Below are positions 18,004 to 27,824 of a DNA stretch of 64,000 nt, piece after piece (within the stretch, counting starts at the first letter, position 1; every line of letters begins with the position of its first letter). The stretch is taken from the NCBI GenBank assembly GCA_041675005.1, contig JBAYUQ010000012.1, positions 24,271-88,270 of the forward strand, in the 5' to 3' direction. The notes beneath the pieces were generated by a model. That model was not told the DNA's origin and searched no databases. It saw nothing but the letters and a program-made list of their open reading frames with translations. Source of the stretch: PGYR01 sp041675005 (GTDB lineage Bacteria > Bacteroidota > Ignavibacteria > Kapaibacteriales > UBA2268). The position numbers and the translations under genes were made by a program.

Positions 18004-18573
18004 CTAATTATAATCTTTCATTTCTTCAAAATAGGGTGCTAAAAGCTCTCTTATTCTTCCTTTAGCTCTGTATATTCTTATTCGTACCACAGGCATCGTA
18101 GTACCTACGGCCTCTGCTATTTCATTATAAGACATATCCAAGTACTCACGTAGCACAAGTACTTCACGGTATTTTTGGGGTAAAGCATCGAGTGCCGTCT
18201 GCAACAATTCGTTTAGCTGTATATTGGCATAGCTCACATCGTATTGTGGCAAATGCAACTCTTCTAAAGTGACTTTGTTGTTATACTTCTTTGCCTTTTC
18301 ATTTAGACAAAGATTTCTAGCTATTTTCAAGAGATAACCAAGAACATTGGTCATTTCTCTTTCTTTTTTTGCTCCCTCAAAGAACCGGGTGAACGTCTCT
18401 TGGAATATATCTTCAGCCAATGGGTCATTATTTAACACTTTTCGGCAATAGGTATAAACATTCGTAGAATGTCTCCTATATAGCTCATCAAACGCCTTCT
18501 TAGATTCTGATTTAGAACCTTTCAGCATATAGTAGAGCACCGTATCCGATATGTCTTTATAATTTTTGCCCAT
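18004..18573 (-). CDS. ECF-family RNA polymerase sigma factor
   Basis: 189 residues with sigma region 2 (FDELYRRHSTNVYTYCRK, then AEDIFQETFTRFFEG) and region 4 (LPQKYREVLVLREYLDMSY, NEIAEAVGTTMPVVRIRIYRA, a helix-turn-helix). No signal sequence or extra domain is present. Immediately downstream and translationally coupled is a membrane protein likely to act as its anti-sigma factor. About 180 bases of AT-rich DNA lie upstream before the next gene on the same strand. The target regulon is unknown. Confidence 0.92.
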   Translation of the reverse strand: MGKNYKDISDTVLYYMLKGSKSESKKAFDELYRRHSTNVYTYCRKVLNNDPLAEDIFQETFTRFFEGAKKEREMTNVLGYLLKIARNLCLNEKAKKYNNKVTLEELHLPQYDVSYANIQLNELLQTALDALPQKYREVLVLREYLDMSYNEIAEAVGTTMPVVRIRIYRAKGRIRELLAPYFEEMKDYN

Positions 18574-18689
18574 TGCTCTTAATACAATAACAGTTATGTT
18601 TCCGTTTTGTCACAAAATAATGATAATTTCTCTAATTATAGTAGTATTATAATGATAAATATTATAAAACTAATAGTATAGGTACAAAA

Positions 18690-18724
18690 AAAATCTACGT
18701 TTCCAAAGGGGAAAGTAGATTTTT
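18690..18724 (-). terminator. Rho-independent terminator
   Basis: The arms AAATCTAC and GTAGATTT enclose inner arms TTTCC and GGAAA with a small bulge and loop. On the minus strand the hairpin is followed by a run of eight T's, so it closes the serine hydrolase/hutI/manC transcription unit. Confidence 0.75.
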
Positions 18725-18749
18725 TAGATTGAAATTATTTTGTGAGTTC

Positions 18750-19808
18750 TTATTTCATACTGTTCAATACATCAACAGCGAAACTGTCAAGTATCCTGTT
18801 ACTATTAGATAGTACAGCCACAAATTTACCAGAAGAAGTGAAACCGATAAATGCAGAATTACCATAAGTATTTCCATTGTGCCAGTAAACTGTACTACTA
18901 CCAAGAGGAGTAATATGCCATCCCAAACTCATGCGCATATTCGGATTTGGCTCAAATGTGATAGTACGAGAAAGTTCTAATACTTTTTGATCAAAGACAG
19001 GTGTTTTAGTCACGAATTGATTCAAGTACTTAGCCAAATCCTGAGTAGTGCTATAGTAAGCTCCAGCCCATTTGATAACATCGAATTCCCAAGCTGGAGT
19101 AGGTGAATTTTCAATATATGGCTGTACTTCGCGTTCTTTTTGTTCCACCGTTAGCTCGAAACCAGTATCTTTCATTCCTGCTTTGTCGAATATTTCTTTT
19201 TGAATGTATTTTTCTAATGTTGTATTCTTGTTTTTTGCTAGATAAGTATCTAATATATTCCCTAATAGTCCAAACCCAAGATTAGAATACTCATAAGATT
19301 TTCCGGGAGCTCGTACTAGCTCGTAGTTAGCTAGGAAATTATATAGCATAGATTTAGTATAATTCTGATATGGTTGAAGAGAATCTGTCATACCAACAAA
19401 TATATTAACTGGCAATCTAGGTAAACCCGAAGAATGGTTAGCTAGTTGTTCTAAAGTAATATTAGCTATTCTTTCATCTTTGAAAGTTACAAAAGGTAAT
19501 ACTTCTTTCACTTTAGTTGTCAATTTCAGATCGCCGTTGATTACCATATTACACAATGCGTGTGCAGTGAAAAGCTTTGATACACTCCCAATTTGAAATA
19601 TTGGATTGTTGTTGTCTGATTCTTGGCTACTAAGCAAGTAAGTCTTGTAGCTACCATCATCATCTAAATAGGTGAATGATGTTATATTATGTTCCAAACT
19701 ATCACTGTATGCCTTGTAATCTTCATTAATTAACTTCGGTAAATCTTCCGCATTAGCATTGAGCGTAAGAACAACAGCTGTTAAAAAGAGTAAACTTAAA
19801 AATTTCAT
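18750..19808 (-). CDS. Beta-lactamase-fold serine hydrolase (class C / PBP4* type)
   Basis: 352 residues with a Sec signal peptide cleaved near NANA-ED. The family motifs are present: SxxK as SVSK (Ser about 75), YxN as YSN (about 174-176) and HxG as HNG near the C-terminus. Such enzymes act on D-amino-acid peptides or esters in the periplasm, and most are not antibiotic-resistance enzymes. The gene lies 7 bases downstream of hutI and ends before a strong terminator, so it is the last gene of the minus-strand run that starts with the lipoprotein at 22773. The substrate cannot be predicted. Confidence 0.88.
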   Translation of the reverse strand: MKFLSLLFLTAVVLTLNANAEDLPKLINEDYKAYSDSLEHNITSFTYLDDDGSYKTYLLSSQESDNNNPIFQIGSVSKLFTAHALCNMVINGDLKLTTKVKEVLPFVTFKDERIANITLEQLANHSSGLPRLPVNIFVGMTDSLQPYQNYTKSMLYNFLANYELVRAPGKSYEYSNLGFGLLGNILDTYLAKNKNTTLEKYIQKEIFDKAGMKDTGFELTVEQKEREVQPYIENSPTPAWEFDVIKWAGAYYSTTQDLAKYLNQFVTKTPVFDQKVLELSRTITFEPNPNMRMSLGWHITPLGSSTVYWHNGNTYGNSAFIGFTSSGKFVAVLSNSNRILDSFAVDVLNSMK

Positions 19809-19815
19809 ATAAAAC

Positions 19816-21060
19816 CTATATTATTTGTTTTCCGTTTATCCATGTTTGATCAACATGATTAATACCAAAATGATAAAAAATATCGACATAATCGGTACAA
19901 TTGCAAACTATAAAATCAGCTTTTTTACCAACTTCTAAGCTTCCAACCTCGTTTGACTTTCGAATAGAGTATGCTCCATTTATAGTTGCTGCACTTATAG
20001 CCTCTTCGGCGGTCATTCCCATATTAATAACTGAGAGTGACATAATCGTTTGCATATTCTCAGTGAAGCAAGAACCGGGGTTGCAATCTGTTGCTATTGC
20101 TGTTATAACGCCCGAGTCTATCAGCTTTCTTGCAGGTGCATAGGGCATTTTGATAAAATAAGCTGTTCCAGGAAGTAATCCAGCCACAGTTCCTGAGCTT
20201 TTCAGACTAGCTATTCCCTCATCTGATACAAATAGCAAGTGGTCTGCTGATACTGCACCAGCATTCGCCGCCATAGTCGCAGCTCCCACATCGGCCAACT
20301 CATCGCAATGTGCCTTGGGCAATAGTCCGTACTCTTTCCCTGCTTCTAGTACTCTTGTACCTTCTGCTGTAGTATAATATCCCTTATCTACAAATACATC
20401 GTTGAACTCGGCTAACTTATTCTCAGAAATATAAGGAAGCATTTCATTGACTATTTGATCTATATATGAGTTTCTATCGCCTTTTAATTCTTTAGGGAAA
20501 TCGTGAGCTCCCATAAACGTTGGAGTTATTCGCAATGGCAAAGTCTCACTTAGATGGCGAATTGCCTCTAGCTGCTTTATCTCACCTTCAACAGTCAAGC
20601 TATAACCCGATTTCACTTCCATAGAAGTCGTACCATATTTAGCAGCAGACATAGCTAAGTTTCTTCCAACTTCTGCTAGCTCTTCTATACTTGCTTTTCT
20701 GGTTGCGTTGACTGTGGTTTGTATTCCACCACCAGCTTCTGCTATTTCAGCATAAGTAGCTCCACGCAATCTCTTACCAAATTCTGCACTTCTATTCCCA
20801 CCGAATACTACGTGAGTATGCGAATCCACAAGACCTGGGAGTACAGTTTTTCCTTTCAAATCTATTTCTTTATCTATATCATAACTTGAGATAATATCTA
20901 CCAAATCACTAGTTTCGCCTATCCATTCGATAACGTCAGAAACTATCATAGCGCCGTTTTTTATCTCACCAATATCTTGCATTTGCTCGCCTATTTTGTA
21001 GAGAGCACCATCGCTATTCACTGTAACTAGTGAGCTTATATTCTTGAATAAAATAGCCAT
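19816..21060 (-). CDS. hutI: Imidazolonepropionase
   Basis: 414 residues of the amidohydrolase superfamily, closely matching HutI, which converts imidazolone propionate to N-formimino-glutamate in histidine breakdown. Metal-binding HTH (His about 81 and 83) is followed by the family segment FGGNRSAEFGKRLRGATY. Further ligands sit in KAHCDE, SADHLLF and ATDCNPGS. The ATG overlaps the manC stop by one base (TAATG). No other hut gene (hutH, hutU, hutG) is within the window, and its companions are an envelope hydrolase and a sugar-nucleotide enzyme, so the operon is functionally mixed. Confidence 0.95.
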   Translation of the reverse strand: MAILFKNISSLVTVNSDGALYKIGEQMQDIGEIKNGAMIVSDVIEWIGETSDLVDIISSYDIDKEIDLKGKTVLPGLVDSHTHVVFGGNRSAEFGKRLRGATYAEIAEAGGGIQTTVNATRKASIEELAEVGRNLAMSAAKYGTTSMEVKSGYSLTVEGEIKQLEAIRHLSETLPLRITPTFMGAHDFPKELKGDRNSYIDQIVNEMLPYISENKLAEFNDVFVDKGYYTTAEGTRVLEAGKEYGLLPKAHCDELADVGAATMAANAGAVSADHLLFVSDEGIASLKSSGTVAGLLPGTAYFIKMPYAPARKLIDSGVITAIATDCNPGSCFTENMQTIMSLSVINMGMTAEEAISAATINGAYSIRKSNEVGSLEVGKKADFIVCNCTDYVDIFYHFGINHVDQTWINGKQII

Positions 21061-22127
21061 TATAAATACCCTTCTAATCCTTTTGCCTTCATTGCATCTA
21101 CTATCTGTTTTACGTGCTGAGCATCTTTTTTATAGCAGCTCATAACGGCATCATCTGTCTGAATCAATACAGTCTCACATAAGCCATAAGCTGTCGCTAA
21201 TTTATTCGTAGAGTTGATGATAATAGAATCTTTGCAATTAATTGCTACTACATTTCCTTTGATTATATTGCCATTCTCATCTTTGTTATTCACCCTATCC
21301 AGAGCATCGAAAGCACCCAAATCATCCCAATGGAAGTTGGCTTCTGTCACAACTGCTTTCTTTGTTTTTTCCATTAGTGCGTAGTCTATAGAAATTCCTG
21401 CGAAAGATTCGAATATACTTCTCATCTCTGAGTTAGATTCTGTTAATTGTTTGATTTTACTTCCAATTTCAGGAGCATTTAGCTTCATTTCTTCTATGAA
21501 AGTATCTAATCTGTAGAAAAACATACCACTATTCCATAGGTATTTTCCTGATGACAAGTATTGCTCAGCAATCACCTCACTCGGCTTTTCTTTGAAACTA
21601 ACTACTTCGAATATTCCTATTTCATCATCATTCAATTTATTACCAGTTTCTATGTAGCCGTAGCCGGTTTCTGCTCTATCTGGGACTATTCCAATAGTCG
21701 AGATAACTCCGTGTTGTTCCACATAGTCAAGGGCTTTGGAGATCGTATCTCTAAAATTTTCTTCAGGCGCTATAATCTGATCAGCAGTAAGCACAGCAAT
21801 AGATTGCTCCTTGCCTTTGTGTTTATTAGCTAATATCCCTGCTGCTAGTGCAAGGCAAGGTGCAGTGTTCCGTTTAGCTGGCTCTGCTATTATGTTCTCT
21901 TTGGGGAGCTGCGGGAGCGCGTCTTCTATGGGCTTTTTCAGATGCTCTCCTGTTATGATATATACGTTTTCGTAATCTATCATGGGGGCAACTCGGTCTA
22001 TCGCCTCGGCTATCATTACTTTACCCGATGAAGTCAGCTCTAATAATTGTTTCGGTTTATTTTTTCTGCTCAATGGCCAAAATCGCTCACCCGAGCCACC
22101 AGCCATTATTACTACATTTCTAATCAT
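21060..22127 (-). CDS. manC: Mannose-1-phosphate guanylyltransferase
   Basis: 355 residues of the nucleotidyltransferase type, with the signature MAGGSGERFWPLSR followed by KPKQLLEL at the N-terminus, GTP-binding LTADQ, and FKEKPS. It makes GDP-mannose from mannose-1-phosphate and GTP for glycans and polysaccharides. The length corresponds to the short form without a phosphomannose isomerase domain. Eight bases overlap the upstream lipoprotein gene and one base overlaps hutI, so the genes are co-transcribed. UDP-glucose dehydrogenase and a DUF2723 glycosyltransferase-like protein elsewhere in the window point to the same broad use in cell-surface sugar chemistry. Confidence 0.93.
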   Translation of the reverse strand: MIRNVVIMAGGSGERFWPLSRKNKPKQLLELTSSGKVMIAEAIDRVAPMIDYENVYIITGEHLKKPIEDALPQLPKENIIAEPAKRNTAPCLALAAGILANKHKGKEQSIAVLTADQIIAPEENFRDTISKALDYVEQHGVISTIGIVPDRAETGYGYIETGNKLNDDEIGIFEVVSFKEKPSEVIAEQYLSSGKYLWNSGMFFYRLDTFIEEMKLNAPEIGSKIKQLTESNSEMRSIFESFAGISIDYALMEKTKKAVVTEANFHWDDLGAFDALDRVNNKDENGNIIKGNVVAINCKDSIIINSTNKLATAYGLCETVLIQTDDAVMSCYKKDAQHVKQIVDAMKAKGLEGYL

Positions 22128-22773
22128 GTTTTTTCAAATGGTTTTTGTTTTGCAAATCTAATACTAAATCATCAGCCAAGTAGCTAATTTGGTTACCTAA
22201 TTGGTATTTCCCCACTTCGCCATCTTTGTACTTTATACTTTCGCCTTGCCACGAAACTTGATTGTTTTTGACATCAATTATCTTCATTTGCATTTGCATA
22301 TCTATCTCTAGTATCCGCTGCATTTCCTTGTGAGTAGATACGGAAGTAGTTGTCTTAGTATTCTTCTTAGTTGTGTCATTGTCAACCTTCGTTTGAGTAT
22401 TCGTAACTATTTTGGGAATTAGTTCATCTCGCACGACTTCTTCTGACAAAGTTACTAATAAAAAAGCATCATAGCCATTTTTGTTCAATACCGTATTGTA
22501 ATAATCTTGTGTCCATTCTTCTATTGGTGGGAATAGAACGGAACCCTCGGTAGCAAAAGCGCCAATTTCTCTGAATGAACTCACGAGTATATCCTCGTAA
22601 AATTTCCGTTCAGCTAGAGTGCGACCCTCGACTAGTACACAAACCTTTTGATAAGTCTTACCAAAGTAATCTGGGTGAGTATAGGAGGTCATTTTCACAG
22701 TCCTGCGAATACATGACGTAAATATAATAGTTGCTAATAATAGTAATGTAATTAGTAAAAATTTTCTTTTCAT
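22120..22773 (-). CDS. Lipoprotein of unknown function
   Basis: 217 residues with a lipoprotein signal (lipobox FTSC, Cys about 21). The middle part (YQKVCVLVEGRTLAERKFYEDILVSSFRE followed by GYDAFLLVTLSEEV; shown here in fragments) resembles periplasmic proteins that form a single alpha/beta domain. A low-complexity Thr/Lys stretch (NTQTKVDNDTTKKNTKTTTS) interrupts it. The C-terminal part, VSWQGESIKYKDG, is followed by a helix. No named family was recognised with confidence. It is the first gene of the unit lipoprotein-manC-hutI-hydrolase and is preceded by a GGAGGAG ribosome-binding-like stretch just upstream of the ATG. Confidence 0.7.
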   Translation of the reverse strand: MKRKFLLITLLLLATIIFTSCIRRTVKMTSYTHPDYFGKTYQKVCVLVEGRTLAERKFYEDILVSSFREIGAFATEGSVLFPPIEEWTQDYYNTVLNKNGYDAFLLVTLSEEVVRDELIPKIVTNTQTKVDNDTTKKNTKTTTSVSTHKEMQRILEIDMQMQMKIIDVKNNQVSWQGESIKYKDGEVGKYQLGNQISYLADDLVLDLQNKNHLKKHD

Positions 22774-23096
22774 TTCTCCTCCTCCAAAAAATATGATAAC
22801 TACTAAATTAAAAACAATCTTAGATATAATACAATTATTTATAAATTTAGTTTCAAAGGAGGAGGGATTACCACGTCACTTTGATAACGACACAGATGTA
22901 AGAAGAGTTTTCTTCGTTTGTCCACCTCCCTAACTCATTCGTTGTTAGCCAGCTCCGTCAAATGAGGACAGCCCAGTCACTCGGAACAAAGTGCTTTAGA
23001 GTTATTTCAACTTACGATGTCACTAAAATGATGAGAAGACTAAAGGAATTATATAACAAAGGTTTGACAAGAGACTATAAAAACAGAAATTTATAA
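22774..23096. other. Intergenic stretch upstream of integrase remnant
   Basis: No intact gene. A 44-codon open stretch (22962-23096) is in the same frame as the integrase fragment that follows, ending at a TAA. It may be the eroded upstream part of that gene, although the amino-acid match is weak. The segment around 22857-22990 is less AT-rich than its surroundings and contains short inverted motifs (GGAGG and CCTCC), reminiscent of other repeat-laden gaps in the window. Confidence 0.35.
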
Positions 23097-23294
23097 GAAG
23101 TTGGAAAGTTAGCTAACAATAATGAAATAGAGGCTTCAATAAGATTAGTTGGCTCAGAAAGAGAAATAGTCAAAAAACCAAGATGGAAGTTATTGACTAC
23201 ACACGTTGGAAGAAGAACATTTGCTACAAGGGCTATCGAAAAAAGAATACCAATTTATGATAACAAAGATATACTAAGTCTATTGTGGAAATAG
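23097..23294 (+). pseudogene. Remnant of a tyrosine recombinase (phage-integrase family)
   Basis: A 65-codon open stretch without a start codon, ending in TAG. It contains VGSEREIVKKPRW, then LLTTHVGRRTFATRAIEKRIP, which is the conserved H-x-x-R box region of the tyrosine-recombinase catalytic domain. The catalytic tyrosine segment that should follow is missing: the frame turns into an unrelated tail and stops. The frame upstream is blocked by TAA at 23094-23096. This is the scar of an integrated element next to the start of the large signalling region. Confidence 0.75.
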
Positions 23295-23379
23295 AAATTG
23301 AATATTCTGTGCGTTTTAAAATTATCTTGATAAAACTTTTATTACACAAACTAAAATAGACTAAAAGTAATGTTTCAAA

Positions 23380-26300
23380 TTAAGATAAATTAGAACTCTC
23401 ACGATTATCTAATAAAAATGTATCAATCGAATTCAATACTATATCTAACTCTTCTATTAGTTCTTTTGTATTCTCTTTTGTCGGGATTAAATCTTCAGAA
23501 ATTAACTTCTGAAATTCTGAAGAAATCGAATATAAATTCTCTGCACCAACATCAGCAGCTGAGCCCTTCAGTGTATGAACTAGACGCACAGCTGGAGCTC
23601 TATCATTATAATCAAAAATATTCAATAACTCATTTAAGAAATTCTTATTATTCTGGCTGAAAAGTGTCAAGATAATAAGATACAAATCAAGATTATCATC
23701 TAATCTAGATAAAGCATCTTCATAATTAATACATTTTATACTAATTATTTGAGTTGCCGTATCATTTTGATTATGCTTCTCTTGTTGTTTAACATCTGCA
23801 CTACTACTCTCTTTTATGTCCTCAGGTTTTATCCATTCAACTAGTGTTTTGAATACTTGGTCTGGTTCTAAAGGTTTAGAAATAAATCCGTTCATTCCAC
23901 TTTTCAAGCATTTTTCTTTTGTACCAGTCACGGCATCTGCAGTCAAAGCAATTATAGGTGTACTTTTAGCATTCTCAATTTGGCGAATACCTTTCGTTGC
24001 TTCATAGCCATCTAATTCAGGCATTTGTAAGTCCATAAATATAAGGTTATAAGGATTGTCTTCTTTTTGTTTATTCACCATCTCTATTGCTATTTTACCA
24101 TTTTTTGCATATTCAACATTAAAGCCACTACTCTCTAGTATTTCACCTGCTACTAACCTATTAATTGAATTATCTTCTACTAATAATATTCTTGCTCCTG
24201 CAATTTTATCAAGGCCCAAACTTATTTTAGTTTCTTCAACTACGTGATTTTCCCTTGTTGGTGAAGTTAGCTTTTTAGCTGTAATAATTGAATCTAGTAA
24301 TTTGGAACTAGAAATTGGTTTTACTAAATATTCATTAATCCCGTATGACTTAGCTTGTTCTAGAATTTCTTCTCGGTCAAACTCAGTAATCATAATTATA
24401 ATTGGAACTTCCTGAATATTTCTATTACTTCTAATTAATTTTATAGTCTCAACCCCATCTAACTCAGGCATTTGTGAATCTATTAATAATATTTCAAATG
24501 GTTTGTCTTGAGCAGACTCCAACAATCTAATTGCTTCAGACCCAGATTCAGCAACGGTAACGTCTAAATTAAAAGGTTCTAATTTTTCTGCCAATATATT
24601 TCTTGAAGTTTCATTATCATCACAAATTAAAACTTTCATTCCATTTAGTTTTATAATGGGAACTATACTTGTTGTATCTTCTAAGCCAGAACATAAGCCA
24701 GAACAATTGTAACTGAGCTCAATATTAAAAGTTGATCCTGTGCCAAGCTCAGATTCCACGGATATTTTGCCACCCATTAATTCAACCAAATTCTTAGTTA
24801 TAGTAAGCCCAAGTCCAGACCCTCCAAATTTCCTTGTGGTAGTAGAGTCAGCTTGAGTGAATGATGAGAATAATCTGTCCATTCCTTCTTGACTAATCCC
24901 TATTCCAGTATCTTTTACAGAAATTAGAAGTGAAACTGAATTTTCTTTTTTTGAAATTTTCGAAATCCTAATTACTATTTCACCTGCTTCTGTAAATTTG
25001 ATGGCATTAGAACAAATGTTTGTTAGGATTTGATTGAGTCTCAACGGGTCGCCAATTAAATTAAGCGGTACATCAGACTCTATTATATAGATCAATTCTA
25101 GGCCTTTTTCTTGTGCTTTAGAACTAATGACTGTTGTTACATCTTCAAGAACTTGTTCTAAATCAAATTCTATTTCCTCTATAGTTAACTTACCTGCTTC
25201 AATTTTTGAAAAATCAAGAATATCATTTATTATTCTAAGAAGTGATTTGGCTGAAAAATCAATTTTTTGAAGGTAATTCAATTGTTGATCATCTAAATTT
25301 GTTTTCAAGGCCAAATAAGAAAGACCTATAATTCCGTTCATAGGAGTACGAATTTCATGACTCATATTAGCAAGAAACTGCGACTTGTAATTACTTGATA
25401 TCTCCAATTCATGTGCTTTATTTTCTAACATTATTTGAGTTTTTTCAAGCTCATTATTTTTCTTTTCAATTTCAGCTGAAGAAAGTCTTAAGCTCTCGGT
25501 TTTTATTTCAAGATTTTTATTAATACGTAATAACATATCTTGTTGTATCTTTAATTCTTCTGCTTGTTCTTGTGTTTTCTCTAGTAGTATTTTTGTTTTA
25601 GTTACATTATTAATATTGTTAATTACAATTCCAATTTTAGAAACTGCTTCTTCTAGTATTTCCAAATTAAATTCTGTAAACTCCTCGAATGAGCCCAACT
25701 CGATTATTCCTAATAAATTGTCATAATACATAACAGGCATTATTAATACCTGTAAAGGAGTTTCCCCACCTAATGAGGAAGTAATTTTAAAATAATCAGA
25801 AGGTATGTTAGTTAGTAGTATTTTTTCTTTATCCTTAGCACATTGCCCTAGTAATCCCTCTCCGTATTTTATAGTAGATGAAAGTCGATCTGATTTTTTA
25901 AAGGCATAAGAACCTTTTAAACTTAAACTTTCCATATTTTCATTATTTAAATAAAAAGCGCCATAACCAGCTCCCATTAATCTTGATATTTGTGCTATCA
26001 ATTTTTCTGATAAAATTTCAATATTAGTTTCATTGTGGGCCACATTTATTATTGATGAGACCATAGTTTTGAAGTCATTTTGCTTCTTCAATTCTATATT
26101 ATTCTCGGCAATCTGATTTTGTAATAGTTTACTTTCAGTAATATCAAATCTAAGAGATAAGAATCTATCAATCCTCCCTTTGTTATTCATTATGGGACCA
26201 ATTACTGCATATACCCAATAATAAGTTCCATCTTTAGCTTTGTTTTTTACCTCACCTTTCCAAATATTACCTCTATTGATTACTGACCACATTTCCTTCC

Positions 26301-27357
26301 AAAATTCATTTGAATGATGATTAGAGTTTACAACATTTTGGTTTTTCCCAATTAATTCATCTCTGGTATATTTAGAAATCATTACAAATTTTTCATTTAC
26401 ATCTAATATATTACCTTTTCGGTCGGTAGTTGAAACTATAACAGTTTGATTAAGGGCTTTTGTTTGCATTGATAATTCATTATTAAGTAACTCAAGTTTT
26501 TCACTAAAAAGCTGGCTTTTCTCAATACTTTCATTTAGAGAAGCGGTTCTCTCTATTAACTGAGCTTGCATTTTCTTGAAGGAATCACCCAGTTTAGTTA
26601 TCTCTAAGAAACCATCCAATTCAGTATTAACATGATAATCTCCAGAGCCAATTTCCTCTGCTATTTTTATTGTTCTCCTTATTCTTTTTGTGATAAAGTC
26701 CGAAATAAAATACATTATCAGGAATCCAAAAATTACAACTAAAACTCTGGCTATTATTAACGTTTTAGATATACTCATAGTATTTGTTTTACTATTACCT
26801 TCACTAACTTGTAACAGGTTTTTTTCTATTCCTATAAAGCTATGTATTTCTGATCTAAGCTCTTCAAATAATTTCTCTTTAATTCCATTATTTGTAAGCT
26901 CAACTAGTTCCTCATAAGTAGCTTTACCCTCGTTAACTTCTTGTCTTTTATTAATTTCATTGGTCAATGTTGTATTATACCGCACATTTTCCAATCTCTT
27001 TATCACCTCAAGTTGTTCAACTTGTGAAGGGTCTTCTCCAACTAAATTATCTAGAATTTTAAGTTGATGCAAAAATTCTTTTTTATCTTCAGAAAATGTG
27101 CTTAAAAAATCACGATTCCCAGTGATTAGATATGCTCTTTGAGATGTTTCCATATCAACAATTTTGTTTTCTAGTTCTAAGGCATGTGCAATAACTTTAA
27201 AAGTATGAATTGACTCTGTACTAGCATCTTCTGTTTCTATTATTTCAGTAAAACTAAGAACCGACAGACTGACAATAAATAAAATAAAAATTCCAATTCC
27301 AGACAATAGAATTGCTTTTAGTGGTAATGATTTTAAGTTCAAAATGTTGTTCTCCAC
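23380..27357 (-). CDS. CHASE3 hybrid histidine kinase with two receivers and HPt
   Basis: 1325 residues. A first transmembrane helix (about 13-35), a CHASE3-like helical sensor (about 40-190), a second helix (about 200-222), HAMP (about 225-280), PAS (about 305-410), GAF (about 435-590) and a coiled coil (about 590-660) precede the kinase core (H-box His about 667, MSHEIRTP; N-box CSNAIKF; DTGIG; GSGLGL). Two receivers follow (Asp about 960, LIDSQMP; Asp about 1109, FMDLQMP), then a HPt domain with HTLKGSAADVGA (His about 1261). The protein therefore contains every step of a phosphorelay. The output half is closely matched by that of the kinase at 33526. It ends about 85 bases from the integrase remnant. 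Confidence 0.92.
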   Translation of the reverse strand: MENNILNLKSLPLKAILLSGIGIFILFIVSLSVLSFTEIIETEDASTESIHTFKVIAHALELENKIVDMETSQRAYLITGNRDFLSTFSEDKKEFLHQLKILDNLVGEDPSQVEQLEVIKRLENVRYNTTLTNEINKRQEVNEGKATYEELVELTNNGIKEKLFEELRSEIHSFIGIEKNLLQVSEGNSKTNTMSISKTLIIARVLVVIFGFLIMYFISDFITKRIRRTIKIAEEIGSGDYHVNTELDGFLEITKLGDSFKKMQAQLIERTASLNESIEKSQLFSEKLELLNNELSMQTKALNQTVIVSTTDRKGNILDVNEKFVMISKYTRDELIGKNQNVVNSNHHSNEFWKEMWSVINRGNIWKGEVKNKAKDGTYYWVYAVIGPIMNNKGRIDRFLSLRFDITESKLLQNQIAENNIELKKQNDFKTMVSSIINVAHNETNIEILSEKLIAQISRLMGAGYGAFYLNNENMESLSLKGSYAFKKSDRLSSTIKYGEGLLGQCAKDKEKILLTNIPSDYFKITSSLGGETPLQVLIMPVMYYDNLLGIIELGSFEEFTEFNLEILEEAVSKIGIVINNINNVTKTKILLEKTQEQAEELKIQQDMLLRINKNLEIKTESLRLSSAEIEKKNNELEKTQIMLENKAHELEISSNYKSQFLANMSHEIRTPMNGIIGLSYLALKTNLDDQQLNYLQKIDFSAKSLLRIINDILDFSKIEAGKLTIEEIEFDLEQVLEDVTTVISSKAQEKGLELIYIIESDVPLNLIGDPLRLNQILTNICSNAIKFTEAGEIVIRISKISKKENSVSLLISVKDTGIGISQEGMDRLFSSFTQADSTTTRKFGGSGLGLTITKNLVELMGGKISVESELGTGSTFNIELSYNCSGLCSGLEDTTSIVPIIKLNGMKVLICDDNETSRNILAEKLEPFNLDVTVAESGSEAIRLLESAQDKPFEILLIDSQMPELDGVETIKLIRSNRNIQEVPIIIMITEFDREEILEQAKSYGINEYLVKPISSSKLLDSIITAKKLTSPTRENHVVEETKISLGLDKIAGARILLVEDNSINRLVAGEILESSGFNVEYAKNGKIAIEMVNKQKEDNPYNLIFMDLQMPELDGYEATKGIRQIENAKSTPIIALTADAVTGTKEKCLKSGMNGFISKPLEPDQVFKTLVEWIKPEDIKESSSADVKQQEKHNQNDTATQIISIKCINYEDALSRLDDNLDLYLIILTLFSQNNKNFLNELLNIFDYNDRAPAVRLVHTLKGSAADVGAENLYSISSEFQKLISEDLIPTKENTKELIEELDIVLNSIDTFLLDNRESSNLS

Positions 27358-27469
27358 GTAATAAAAAAATTATGTGCTAATGGAAATATTATTAGAAACA
27401 AGTATGAAGAGTACTATTATTTAAAGAATAATTCTTTATTTATACATTTAATAATTTTTGGAATCTATG

Positions 27470-27724
27470 CTACCAGTTATTAACTATCCACTTAAAAATT
27501 ATTTCTTTACTATTCAAATGAATTGGAACATCTTCTCTTATCATTTTTTCTAATCTTTGAGCTGTTCCTAATTTTTTAAAACCCCATTGCTTCATAATAT
27601 AATTAATAAATAATAGGATTTCATGACCATTATATCTATCAATTATTTCTAGCGATTCAAAATCAGGACACTCATTTTCCCAATTATAATCTGTATATTT
27701 AAGTTGATTCTTATCCATATCCAT
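27470..27724 (-). CDS. Small protein of unknown function
   Basis: About 84 residues from the ATG at 27724 (MDMDKNQLKY); another in-frame ATG lies two codons later and an upstream TTG is less likely. It has no signal peptide or membrane segment. The sequence is rich in aromatic and acidic residues (DYNWENECPDFESLEI, FKWIVNNW). No family was recognised. It sits between the CHASE3 hybrid kinase and the stand-alone HPt gene, so a role in the phosphorelay is possible but rests on position alone. Confidence 0.45.
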   Translation of the reverse strand: MDMDKNQLKYTDYNWENECPDFESLEIIDRYNGHEILLFINYIMKQWGFKKLGTAQRLEKMIREDVPIHLNSKEIIFKWIVNNW

Positions 27725-27824
27725 ATACAATATAAAGAATAAATATAATAATTGTAAAATATTTTTATATATTTGATTAATTAATTCTTAGTTATCATTT
27801 TTTATATTAATTCAAGTCAATCAA

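Noticed and set aside
18750..19808. Antibiotic-resistance beta-lactamase
   Set aside because: The motifs fit the wider serine hydrolase family; nothing in the sequence points to antibiotic hydrolysis specifically.
22962..23096. Independent 44-codon gene
   Set aside because: No recognisable domain; it shares a frame with the integrase remnant and is more likely eroded sequence.
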